DNA of 64,000 nucleotides from an uncultured Haliea sp. GTDB taxonomy: Bacteria > Pseudomonadota > Gammaproteobacteria > Pseudomonadales > Halieaceae. The translations under genes were made by a program, and so were the position numbers. The DNA lies in contig CAJXWP010000006.1 of NCBI GenBank assembly GCA_913062625.1, forward strand, positions 20,479 through 84,478. The letters are read 5' to 3'. How positions within the stretch are numbered: position 1 is the first letter of the stretch; each line of letters starts with the position of its first letter. Positions 37,358 to 45,712 of this stretch are shown here, piece after piece. A model generated the notes under the pieces. The model saw nothing but the letters and a program-made list of their open reading frames with translations. It was not told the DNA's origin and did not search any database.

Positions 37358-37991
37358 ACAAACGCCTCATTTCTCCCCAGTCCTGCAGCTGCAAACTAAT
37401 TTCAACACTCACCGGACTGTTCAGCTCAGCATCCGGTTCACTGGTATCAACCACCCAGTTTGTCGCCCAGTTGCTCGTGTCTAGCGCAGCACTGCGAGAC
37501 TGGGTCTGCAGAGCCGCCAGTGAACCCAGAAAAGCCAGCTGCATATCTTCCACGCCGTCCAGCAACAGCACGCTGTAAGGCTCGGTATCAGATGCTCGAT
37601 CCAATACCGGATAGCTATCACGCCACAAAGCCTCATCCTCAAGCCGATAGTTAACGCGTTGTAGGTTGCTGCGCGGGTGGGCATTGGGATTATGCCAGCC
37701 CGCCCGCGTAAAACTCAGCGCAAAGCGTGCCAGCGACCCTCCGGCAATGGCTGGCTCAATCTCGCCGAATTCGTCGCGCACAGGTCGCTCAACAAAGTGG
37801 CGTAGATCCCGCGAAATAATCATCCAGGCGCGGTTTACTTCATAGGTCCGATCCGCAGTTGCGCGCAGGCTCTCCACACCCTCTAACACCCTAGATAAGC
37901 TGGTAGTGGCAATGAGAGCAACAAAAGCCGTAATGGCCATTGCAATTAACACCTCCAAAAGCGTGAAACCCGCTGCTGGTTTTTTAACCAT
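37338..37991 (-). CDS. gspJ: Type II secretion system minor pseudopilin J
   Basis: Minor pseudopilin, 217 residues, cleaved by prepilin peptidase at AAG followed by FTLLEVLIAMAITAF. WMIISRDLRHFVERPVRDEF is the family hallmark after the N-terminal helix. The start ATG at 37991 overlaps the end of gspI by 8 nt; the longer frame from 38063 would put 24 unneeded residues ahead of the leader. It works with GspI and GspK at the pseudopilus tip. Confidence 0.92.
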   Translation of the reverse strand: MVKKPAAGFTLLEVLIAMAITAFVALIATTSLSRVLEGVESLRATADRTYEVNRAWMIISRDLRHFVERPVRDEFGEIEPAIAGGSLARFALSFTRAGWHNPNAHPRSNLQRVNYRLEDEALWRDSYPVLDRASDTEPYSVLLLDGVEDMQLAFLGSLAALQTQSRSAALDTSNWATNWVVDTSEPDAELNSPVSVEISLQLQDWGEMRRLYALLPL

Positions 37992-38448
37992 CACGCTCAC
38001 CCGGCAGGTCGCCCTCAGCATCCGTCTCTGCATCGCCTGTCTCTGCGTCGCCTGTATCTGCATCGTCTGTTTCTAGGTCGCCTGACATAAAGGCGGTCAG
38101 AGTATACAGTGGCTGTTCTTGCTGCTGCTCATCAAGCGCAACCGCGATATCAACACGGAAAAATTTTGCTACTTCTGTTGTTTTCGTTTCTACCCACCAA
38201 TACCAATCTCGACCCGCCATTGAGGCGAAACCACTGTCTTTTCCGGCAGAAAGATTCCGTGTCGAGCTGATCACAAGCCGGATCTCTGTCAGTTTATTCT
38301 CAGCCACCATGTAGGCGAGAGTCTTATCACGCAAATAGGCGGTATCGTCTATCTGCTGATAAAGCGACATTAGCAGTGCAGGCAGAGCGATAGCGACAAT
38401 CGCCAAGGCAACCATCACTTCCACCAGCGTAAAACCTCTGGCACGCAC
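37984..38448 (-). CDS. gspI: Type II secretion system minor pseudopilin I with acidic repeat tail
   Basis: Minor pseudopilin, 154 residues. The leader MRARG is followed by FTLVEVMVALAIVAIALPAL. YMVAENKLTEIRL is the conserved continuation. The protein is longer than typical GspI because of a C-terminal Asp/Glu/Thr/Ala/Gly tail encoded by a 15-nt tandem repeat at 38030 to 38084. It overlaps gspJ by 8 nt and its start overlaps the gspH stop. The tail would be exposed in the periplasm; its role is unknown. Confidence 0.92.
   Translation of the reverse strand: MRARGFTLVEVMVALAIVAIALPALLMSLYQQIDDTAYLRDKTLAYMVAENKLTEIRLVISSTRNLSAGKDSGFASMAGRDWYWWVETKTTEVAKFFRVDIAVALDEQQQEQPLYTLTAFMSGDLETDDADTGDAETGDAETDAEGDLPGERDG
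38030..38084. repeat. 15-nt tandem repeat inside gspI
   Basis: About 3.7 imperfect copies of a 15-nt unit (GCATCGCCTGTCTCT, GCGTCGCCTGTATCT, GCATCGTCTGTTTCT, then a partial). A multiple of three keeps the gspI frame, so copy-number changes would only lengthen or shorten the acidic tail. Confidence 0.85.
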
Positions 38449-39020
38449 TAGTATCCCTCCTCCGCCTCACCCCGCCGCAGCACCTCGAAACGCCCAAACA
38501 GATCCCATTCAATGCGCCACAGTAATTCACTATCTTCCTCTTGAAGCACATTGATCGCCCCTACGGTTGCCTCACCGCTGGCATAAAAAACCACCTGAGG
38601 GCTGACAATCTCCATCTCGTCATCATCCACAGACAATTCAACCAAGGGCGCATCCTCCAGCTCCAACTCAAGTGCGATGCCAGGAGGCAGTTGTTGCTCT
38701 TCGAACAACTCCTTAGCGCTAAACGGTGCGCCCCAGCCATCGAGACCGCGCTCCAACCATTGATAGCTATAAATCGTCTCCCCCGTGCCCTGATCCTCCC
38801 GCAACAGAAGCCCATAGTCCACGCCGGTCATCTGAGCTTCATCCAATGCATACGCAGCCACGTCTGCGAGGTTGTAAACCGTACTTTGCAGCTGAATATC
38901 CTGACCTCCGGAGTTGATAGTAAGGTTTGCCAAAGAGGTGAACAACACAACAACAATCAGCGCGACCAGCAGCTCTAATAGACTAAAACCTCGCTGGCGC
39001 CTCAACACCACGGCGAACAC
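38448..39020 (-). CDS. gspH: Type II secretion system minor pseudopilin H
   Basis: Minor pseudopilin, 190 residues. The leader ends at RRQRG, followed by FSLLELLVALIVVVLFTSLA. AAYALDEAQMTGVDYGLLL is the conserved early part of the globular domain, a segment also seen in Pseudomonas GspH/XcpU. The start is GTG at 39020 after an in-frame stop; a second GTG lies four codons later. The gap to gspG is 38 nt. Confidence 0.9.
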   Translation of the reverse strand: MFAVVLRRQRGFSLLELLVALIVVVLFTSLANLTINSGGQDIQLQSTVYNLADVAAYALDEAQMTGVDYGLLLREDQGTGETIYSYQWLERGLDGWGAPFSAKELFEEQQLPPGIALELELEDAPLVELSVDDDEMEIVSPQVVFYASGEATVGAINVLQEEDSELLWRIEWDLFGRFEVLRRGEAEEGY

Positions 39021-39058
39021 CGGCCGGTCATCGCCACGAAACGGTTACCCATGCAAGG

Positions 39059-39493
39059 TCAGCCTTCTTCTTTCCAGTTGCCAATGTCGGCGCGCTGACC
39101 TTCACCACCCGATAAGCCATCCGCGCCCAGTGAATAGATATCCACTTCATGGAACTCACCCGGACTGAGGTAAAGATAAGGACGCCCCCAGGGATCAATC
39201 GGCACCTCTTCGAGATAACCCCCGGCTTTGAAGTTTCGCGGCTCAGGATCGAGAGTGCTGGGCTCTACCAGCGCCTGAAGCCCCTGCTCGGTTGTAGGAT
39301 ACACGTAGTTATCCAGCCGATATATTTTCAGTGAAGTCTCTATTGCCTTAAAATCAGCCTGCGCTTTCTGCACCCTGGCGTCGTCAGCGCGATTAAGTAC
39401 CGTAGGCGCCACCACGCTGATCAGCAGTCCCATAATGACCAGCACCACCAAAATTTCTACGAGAGAAAATCCCCCATTACGTTTTGCTTTCAT
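39059..39493 (-). CDS. gspG: Type II secretion system major pseudopilin G
   Basis: Main subunit of the pseudopilus, 144 residues. The leader KAKRNGG is followed by FSLVEILVVLVIMGLLISVV. VYPTTEQGLQALVEPS and the C-terminal PWGRPYLYLSPGE, then SLGADGLSGGEG, are classic GspG features, including the calcium-binding loop near the end. It starts three bases after gspF ends and is the best-conserved pseudopilin here. Confidence 0.96.
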   Translation of the reverse strand: MKAKRNGGFSLVEILVVLVIMGLLISVVAPTVLNRADDARVQKAQADFKAIETSLKIYRLDNYVYPTTEQGLQALVEPSTLDPEPRNFKAGGYLEEVPIDPWGRPYLYLSPGEFHEVDIYSLGADGLSGGEGQRADIGNWKEEG

Positions 39494-39496
39494 CGT

Positions 39497-40720
39497 TTAG
39501 TTCACCATTGTATTAAGATCAAATATGGGCAACAGGATAGCGAGGACGATTGTCAGAACCATCCCGCCCATGAACACTACCATCAGTGGTTCAAACAAGC
39601 TCATAAGGGTGCCGAGTGTCATTTCCAGCTCTCGCTCCTGGTTGGTCGCCGAGCGTTCAAGCATGGTTTCCAGCTCACCACTGGCCTCACCGCTGGCAAC
39701 CATGTGCACCATCATAGGCGGAAAGCGGCCACTTTCGCGCAAGGCGCGATTCAAGCTAGCGCCTTCCTGAACGTGTTCCGACACCGCCACGCTGTCTTCG
39801 CGCAGTATCAGGTTGGTCAGCACTTGTCCGGCGATACGCAGAGACTCAAGCAGAGGCACACCACTGGCCATAAGGATACTGAGTGTTGAAGCAAAACGTG
39901 CAGTATCCATCGAAATCAACACCCGCGACACGCCGGGTATACCCAGTAGTAAGCTATGCCAACGCTTTTTACGTGCTGGATCGCGCAGCAAGCGTCGCAT
40001 TATAAAGAACAGCGCGAATACTCCCAACACCAGCGACAGACCGTACCGCTGAAAAAAATCACTGGTTGCAATAAGACCCCGCGTCAGCGCAGGTAATTCT
40101 CGGTTACTATGCGCAAAGATACCCACCAGCTCGGGCACCACAAAAACAAGCAGCAAAAGCACCACTGCAATCGCCACCCCAACGAGAATAAACGGATAGA
40201 TCATCGCCATCTTTAGCTTCTGACCGGTGTACTGACGCTGTTCAGTATAATCCGCCAGCTGCTGTAGCACCGGCCCCAGATAGCCCGCGTGTTCACCAGC
40301 GTTTACCATGGCACGGTACATTTCATTAAACACGCTAGGAAATTCAGCCATCGCATAGGCCAGTGTATGCCCCTCTGCAACCCTAGACCGCACCTGCAAC
40401 AACATGCCTTTTATGCGACTGCTTCGGCTCTGCTCGGCTGCGGCTTGAAGCGCCTCATCCAGTGGCAAATTCGCCTCCACCAGCGTGGCCAACTGCCGGG
40501 TAATCAGCGCAAGATCACCGACACTGACGCGAGAAAAATACAGTGAGAGACTCCATCCGGATTTGCCAGGCCCTGCAGTGTTGTTGGCCTCGGCAACCTC
40601 CACGGGGCGCATATCCTGCCCTCGCAACTGCGAACGAACCTGCCGCTCTGAGTCTCCTTCGAGCACACCCTTGACGAGCTTCCCTTCGGAGTTAAGCGCT
40701 TGATAGCGATATGCAGTCAC
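39497..40720 (-). CDS. gspF: Type II secretion system inner membrane protein F
   Basis: Polytopic assembly-platform protein, 407 residues, with two repeated cytoplasmic GspF domains and three membrane segments. One is MIYPFILVGVAIAVVLLLLV and another is MVVFMGGMVLTIVLAILLPI. RYQALNSEGKLVKGVLEGDS and LITRQLATLVEANLPLDEAL are family hallmarks. The start is GTG at 40720, 17 nt after gspE. It contacts the GspE ATPase and the growing pseudopilus. Confidence 0.95.
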   Translation of the reverse strand: MTAYRYQALNSEGKLVKGVLEGDSERQVRSQLRGQDMRPVEVAEANNTAGPGKSGWSLSLYFSRVSVGDLALITRQLATLVEANLPLDEALQAAAEQSRSSRIKGMLLQVRSRVAEGHTLAYAMAEFPSVFNEMYRAMVNAGEHAGYLGPVLQQLADYTEQRQYTGQKLKMAMIYPFILVGVAIAVVLLLLVFVVPELVGIFAHSNRELPALTRGLIATSDFFQRYGLSLVLGVFALFFIMRRLLRDPARKKRWHSLLLGIPGVSRVLISMDTARFASTLSILMASGVPLLESLRIAGQVLTNLILREDSVAVSEHVQEGASLNRALRESGRFPPMMVHMVASGEASGELETMLERSATNQERELEMTLGTLMSLFEPLMVVFMGGMVLTIVLAILLPIFDLNTMVN

Positions 40721-40737
40721 AGTTCAACCAGCCAAGA

Positions 40738-42264
40738 TCAGACGATAGAAGTCACACGCATGACTTCCTCTATACTGGTTTCGCCCGCCATTATCCGACG
40801 TCGACCATCGGTCTCTATTCCGGGGTAATGCTGGCGCGCCAGATGCAAAATATCCTGTTCATTAGCGCCGCCGTAGATCATCTGGCGCATGGCATCATCA
40901 ATCTCGATTATTTCATAGATGCCCGTGCGACCCCGATAACCGGTGTATTTGCAGGTCTCGCAGCCTTTGGCCTGACAGACGCTCTGGTGATCCTCGCCAG
41001 GCCCAAGACGCAACAATTCTTGCTCTGCAGAATTGAGCTCAGCGGCCTCCTTGCATTCGGCGCACAGCAGCCGCACAAGACGCTGAGACATCACCGCTAT
41101 CAGGCTGGACGACAACAAAAAGGGCTCGATGCCCATATCCTTAAGGCGAGTGATCGCGCCTATGGCCGTATTGGTGTGCAATGTAGACAGCACAAGATGA
41201 CCAGTAAGGGAGGCCTGCACCGCAATTTCGGCTGTCTCCCGATCACGAATTTCACCGACCATCACCACATCTGGATCCTGACGTAAAATAGCCCTCAATC
41301 CACGAGCAAACGTCATGTCGACCTTGGTGTTGACCTGAGTCTGGCCGATACCCGGCAGCATATATTCAACAGGATCTTCAATCGTAAGAATATTACGCGA
41401 GGTCTCGTTGATGTCACCCAGCCCAGCGTACAAAGTCGTCGTTTTGCCCGAACCCGTAGGCCCGGTTACCAAAATAATGCCATGGGGGCTGTGCAGGTGC
41501 TTTTTATACGCAGCAAGAACCTGCGTGTTCATAGCCAGCTGCGTCAACTCTAATTGTCCAGCCGCTGTATCCAATAGTCTCAACACCACCCGCTCACCGT
41601 GAGCAGAAGGTATCGTCGACATCCGGATGTCCACGGAATGACCCGCGATCTTTACTGAAATTCTGCCGTCCTGGGGTATGCGTTTCTCGGCAATATCCAG
41701 CCTAGCCATCACCTTCAAACGCGATACCAACAGCGGCGCCAACATGCGCTTAGGCGACAGCACTTCTGCCAAAACTCCATCGATACGATAACGGACACTC
41801 AGCCGGTCTTCGAACGTTTCAACATGAATATCCGAAGCCTTCTCACGCACGGCTTGCGATAGTATGGCGTTAATCAGGCGGATAATAGGGGCATCATCTT
41901 CCGTATCCATCAGGTCGCTGGAATCAGGAATAGCATCAGCTAGACGACTGAGATCAACATCGGCGCCAATGTCTTCAGCCATTTGCACGGCTTCATTGTT
42001 ATTGCGCTGATAAGCTAGTGTCAGACGTCGCTTGAAATCACTCTCTGACACGTCCTTGAGTGCAAATGCCCCGCCCAGAATCCGACGAAGCTCGCTCAGC
42101 ACCAGCACCGCTGGCTGTCCGGTATGCACCACCACAGCAGAGCCGTCATCGGCGGCATCTAGCAACACTCCATACTGCTGCGCGAAGGTAAACGGGAGGC
42201 TAGGCCTTGCGGCCACGCTAGCGACAAGCGCACCTGTCGGCGACGGCTCAACCTGCGCATTCAC
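40738..42264 (-). CDS. gspE: Type II secretion system ATPase E
   Basis: Hexameric cytoplasmic ATPase that powers pseudopilus assembly, 508 residues. Motifs in order are an N-terminal GspL-binding region, KASDIHVETFEDRLSVRYRI (Asp box start), Walker A GPTGSGKTTTLYAG, Walker B around VGEIRDRETAEIA, and the four-Cys zinc motif CAECKEA and GCETCKYTGYRGR. The start is GTG at 42264, overlapping the gspD stop (GTGA). Confidence 0.96.
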   Translation of the reverse strand: MNAQVEPSPTGALVASVAARPSLPFTFAQQYGVLLDAADDGSAVVVHTGQPAVLVLSELRRILGGAFALKDVSESDFKRRLTLAYQRNNNEAVQMAEDIGADVDLSRLADAIPDSSDLMDTEDDAPIIRLINAILSQAVREKASDIHVETFEDRLSVRYRIDGVLAEVLSPKRMLAPLLVSRLKVMARLDIAEKRIPQDGRISVKIAGHSVDIRMSTIPSAHGERVVLRLLDTAAGQLELTQLAMNTQVLAAYKKHLHSPHGIILVTGPTGSGKTTTLYAGLGDINETSRNILTIEDPVEYMLPGIGQTQVNTKVDMTFARGLRAILRQDPDVVMVGEIRDRETAEIAVQASLTGHLVLSTLHTNTAIGAITRLKDMGIEPFLLSSSLIAVMSQRLVRLLCAECKEAAELNSAEQELLRLGPGEDHQSVCQAKGCETCKYTGYRGRTGIYEIIEIDDAMRQMIYGGANEQDILHLARQHYPGIETDGRRRIMAGETSIEEVMRVTSIV

Positions 42265-44303
42265 CGACCGTCTGCCGGCGGCGCAGGCGCACCAGGTCCA
42301 TCAGCATCAGAGGCCTTGATGGCATCCAGTTGCTGCATTTGTTCTTCCCACTCCGACAGGACAGGGAGACTCGCATCGCCCAAGTACAACAATCCTTTCT
42401 CCTGACGCAGCGCTTGTTGGTCACGGATATAGCGGTATTTCTCCGCGCTGGCACCAACTAGCTGCTCGTTGTCACGAATAATCGTCGTGCGTATAAACAC
42501 CATTAAGTTTTGTTTAGACACCCTTTCTGCATCGCTGCGGAACAGCCTACCCAAGTACGGAATATCACCCAGTAAAGGCACTTTTTGTTGCGCGTCCTGC
42601 ACGTCGTCCTTGATCAGGCCACCCAGAACGACTACCTGACCATCCAGTGCCAATATCTTGGTCTGTATCTTACGCTCATTCGTGATCACGTCCGATGCTA
42701 TGACTGACGTTTTACTGATGCTGGAGACCTCTTGCATAATATCAAGCACTACCGAATCGCCGTCATTGATGTGTGGCGTCACAGTCAGGGTAATACCGAC
42801 ATTCTCTCGCTCGATTGTCTGGAAAGGGTTCTGCGCGCCTTCGCCGCCAGCCCCGGTATTAGTATAGGAACCGGTCACGAAGGGCACCTGCTGACCGACC
42901 GTGATAAAAGCCTCCTGATTATCCAACGTCAGTATACTGGGCGTTGACAAAATATTTGTATTTGCCGTCTCGTTGAGCGCATTCAGAATGACCGTCATGG
43001 ATAAACCCATGCTATCCAATTGAGCCCAGCCTAAAGTCGTGCCCCCCGTTCCAGCCAAAGCCGCCGCCAACCCTCCTAAATTGACACCGTCTGGTGTATC
43101 CCCGCCGCCTTCTGCCAGCTGTGAACCCGCGATACCGCCCAGCCGTGCATCACCTTTAGTAATATTACTGCCGAACACTCCATCGTTATCGGCAAACAAC
43201 CACTGTAGCCCTAATTCTTGGCCGTCGATCACTTCCATTTCTACAATAATCGCTTCCACCAACACTTGAGCACGGCGAATATCCAAGCGCTGAATGACCA
43301 CCTCAAGAGAGGCCATCTCGTCCGGATCGGCGGTAATGATCAGCGCGTTGGTACCCTCATCTGCCTCTATGGTTGACGTGTTACTGTTACTTCCGCTCGC
43401 GGCTTTTGCTCCGTCAGCAGTGTCTAACTGATTAATATTCTTCATAACTCGGGTCAGGACATCCGCAAGGTCCTTGGCTTCGGCATATTGAAGATAAATA
43501 ACCTTAACATTGCCGCTTTGCTCTAATGGAGTGTCCAGATGGTTGACCAACTTTCGCAGTCTCGCACGCTCCAACTCATCGCCACTGACAAGAACGCTGT
43601 TGGTGCGCGCATCAGCCACCAGCAATACCTCTTGCTCACTGCCGGCCTGCTTGGACGCCGACTTGTTAAGCTGTTCCAGCATCCTCACAACATCTTCCGC
43701 TACCGCGTAACGCAGCTTGATAATATCCGTCTTCTGCACAGCGGATTTATCCATGCGCTCGATGATGTCTCTGATCTTGTCGATATTGGCCGATACGTCC
43801 GAAATAATAATTGCATTGCTGGGCGCGTAGGCTGCCATGTGCGCCTGCTGTGGCACCAAGGGTCGCAAAACAGGAATGAGCTTGGCAGCTGAAATGTTCT
43901 CCAGGCGGATAACCTGCGTCATATACTCGTCCGACGTACTGCTGGATCTATCATCACTCACATCAAGGGGCGCGGAGCGAGCATCCTTAGCAGGTATAAC
44001 ACGTACGATGTCACCAGAACGCACCGCGGTATATCCGTGAACATCCAAAACCGACAAAAATAGTTCATACAGTTCGTCTGCCGATACAGGGTTAGAGGAA
44101 ATCACTCTGACCTTACCCTTAACCGCAGGGTCGACCACAATGGTCGTGCCAGTCGCATCGGAGACAAACTGTATTAGCTCTCGAATATCGGTATCTTTCA
44201 GGTTGATTGTATAATCCTGCGCCTGCAGTGATCCGCTACCGAGCATTAGACCCAACAGCAATACAACAGCCATCAGAGGGTGGAATTGAGTTGTCGCTTT
44301 CAC
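42261..44303 (-). CDS. gspD: Type II secretion system secretin D
   Basis: Outer-membrane secretin channel, 680 residues. A signal peptide is visible (MAVVLLLGLMLGSGSLQA), then the N0 domain (YTINLKDTDIRELIQFVSDA), N1 to N3 repeats, and the secretin core with VQFV-like QVPFVTGSYTNTG and GGLIKDDVQDAQQKVPLLGD. The linker near DTPDGVNLGGLAAALAGTGG is glycine-rich, as usual. It starts 25 nt after gspC. No pilotin gene is recognisable in the window. Confidence 0.96.
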   Translation of the reverse strand: MKATTQFHPLMAVVLLLGLMLGSGSLQAQDYTINLKDTDIRELIQFVSDATGTTIVVDPAVKGKVRVISSNPVSADELYELFLSVLDVHGYTAVRSGDIVRVIPAKDARSAPLDVSDDRSSSTSDEYMTQVIRLENISAAKLIPVLRPLVPQQAHMAAYAPSNAIIISDVSANIDKIRDIIERMDKSAVQKTDIIKLRYAVAEDVVRMLEQLNKSASKQAGSEQEVLLVADARTNSVLVSGDELERARLRKLVNHLDTPLEQSGNVKVIYLQYAEAKDLADVLTRVMKNINQLDTADGAKAASGSNSNTSTIEADEGTNALIITADPDEMASLEVVIQRLDIRRAQVLVEAIIVEMEVIDGQELGLQWLFADNDGVFGSNITKGDARLGGIAGSQLAEGGGDTPDGVNLGGLAAALAGTGGTTLGWAQLDSMGLSMTVILNALNETANTNILSTPSILTLDNQEAFITVGQQVPFVTGSYTNTGAGGEGAQNPFQTIERENVGITLTVTPHINDGDSVVLDIMQEVSSISKTSVIASDVITNERKIQTKILALDGQVVVLGGLIKDDVQDAQQKVPLLGDIPYLGRLFRSDAERVSKQNLMVFIRTTIIRDNEQLVGASAEKYRYIRDQQALRQEKGLLYLGDASLPVLSEWEEQMQQLDAIKASDADGPGAPAPPADGR

Positions 44304-44328
44304 GAAAATTGTATCCTTTCAAAAATTT

Positions 44329-45339
44329 TCACTGTGCACCACTGTCGTCTAGATTGACACTCAGCGTAAGAGCCTGTCCATCGCGCTTCAACTCAAACAC
44401 CGCCTCCTGAGCTGAACGCATGTCGTTAAAAAGAATCATAGTATTGGTAGGATTGTCGAGACTTACCCCGTTTACAGACGTCACCACGTCACCCACTTTG
44501 AACCCCAGCTGCGCAAATTGTTCCCGGTCCTTCCCCGGGCTTACCCGATACCCCAGCAGGGCCCCATTTTCGCGCACGGCGCTGACGTTTACTACATCTG
44601 TTAGCGACTGCGGGTTCTCATACAGGCGTTGCCGATAACTCTGCGCCAGCCTAGTAGCCTCATCATCGCCGCGCTTATCGATTTTCTCGCTCACTGCAGG
44701 CGCCGCGACTTGACCAGACCTTGGCAGCGCAGTCCCCAAAGTGGATTCTTCAAACAGCACCAACAATTCATAGGTCCCACCATTGTCGAGAACCACCTGT
44801 CGCGGCATCACCTTGGCCAAAACTACATTGCCTCGAACGGGCAACTTATCTTCGACCGCATAAACAGCCTGTTGGTTCGCATTCTCAATGATGGCATACC
44901 CCAGACCATCCTCCGTAGACGCAACGATACCGCGCAACTTCAGCTGCAGACTCGTTTGCCGAGCGCCCTCCTCGATACCGTCACGAGAATCAGTCTCGAC
45001 TGCCGCTTCAATGACAACCTGGCTCGTCGCACCGGCCTCGCCAAATAAATGCCAGGCCACCATACGATTGATATCAACAGGCGCAGCGATGACCCGGGAG
45101 CTGCCGGCCAACAATGGATTAATAACATTGGGCGCAACAACGGTAACTCCAGCATTGGGAACCATCGCCCACAGCAGCCTACTGAGCGATAGCAGCATCC
45201 ACACAATAACGAGCAACAGAATAACCTGTCGTATCCCACGCGCGCGGCGCGGCTCTGCCATCGCATTGAGCGCACCCAGGAGCGCAACACTTGCTCGCCT
45301 TGACATCGCACTTGAATTACCAAGCCAATCAGCCGGCAC
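44329..45339 (-). CDS. gspC: Type II secretion system protein C
   Basis: Bitopic inner-membrane protein that connects the assembly platform to the secretin, 336 residues. A membrane segment (QVILLLVIVWMLLSLSRLLW) is followed by the homology region (MVAWHLFGEAG, LQLKLRGIVAS, AVYAVEDKLPV). The C-terminal domain is PDZ-like (FAQLGFKVGDVVTSVNGVSL). The start is GTG at 45339 with AAAGGAG six bases upstream. It is the first gene of the operon. Confidence 0.93.
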   Translation of the reverse strand: MPADWLGNSSAMSRRASVALLGALNAMAEPRRARGIRQVILLLVIVWMLLSLSRLLWAMVPNAGVTVVAPNVINPLLAGSSRVIAAPVDINRMVAWHLFGEAGATSQVVIEAAVETDSRDGIEEGARQTSLQLKLRGIVASTEDGLGYAIIENANQQAVYAVEDKLPVRGNVVLAKVMPRQVVLDNGGTYELLVLFEESTLGTALPRSGQVAAPAVSEKIDKRGDDEATRLAQSYRQRLYENPQSLTDVVNVSAVRENGALLGYRVSPGKDREQFAQLGFKVGDVVTSVNGVSLDNPTNTMILFNDMRSAQEAVFELKRDGQALTLSVNLDDSGAQ

Positions 45340-45396
45340 CCATTACTCCTTTACGTCTCCCGCGGCCACTATCCAACGAGGTTTATCTTGAACGCA

Positions 45397-45425
45397 AGTA
45401 TAGGGGGAGCAGCGCAAAGTTGGAA
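45397..45425 (-). promoter_or_regulatory. Putative promoter of the gsp operon
   Basis: Read leftwards, TTCCAA lies at 45425 to 45420 and TATACT at 45402 to 45397 with a 17-nt spacer. The -10 is strong and the -35 weak, which would suit activator control. Transcription would begin near 45390, about 50 nt ahead of the gspC GTG. Confidence 0.55.
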
Positions 45426-45459
45426 CTGCCGTCTACCTAACAAACTGCCGAACGCGATG

Positions 45460-45532
45460 GGCACCCCTACAGCCATCTAACTTAACATATCTTGACCTGT
45501 GCAATAGAGTGTGCCTTACTTTTAGGGGTGCC
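45460..45532. repeat. 10-nt perfect inverted repeat upstream of gspC
   Basis: GGCACCCCTA at 45460 to 45469 and its exact complement TAGGGGTGCC at 45523 to 45532, 53 nt apart. The arms sit just upstream of the likely gsp promoter and could be paired operator half-sites. The large loop makes a terminator unlikely. Confidence 0.7.
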
Positions 45533-45712
45533 TTAGCAATACTTAGAAGCTCACAGCAAGCACTAGCCTGAGGATTGTCACTGTGGGAGTTGCGAGCGCT
45601 GCGCCATCGCCTCCAGCATTAAAGCGCGTTCATTTCATCGTTGTCCACACGTGCGATTGACCAAAAGATGCGGACACCACGAAAAACAGCCCACCTGATC
45701 TGCGAGCACACC

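Larger units (their letters stand above)
45340..45712. other. Divergent intergenic region between gspC and an acyl-CoA dehydrogenase gene
   Basis: A 373-nt region without a credible gene on either strand. It holds the likely gsp promoter (45397 to 45425) and a 10-nt perfect inverted repeat (45460 to 45469 and 45523 to 45532). The rightward acyl-CoA dehydrogenase frame could extend to a TTG at 45641, but ATG 45713 fits the family start better. Confidence 0.55.
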
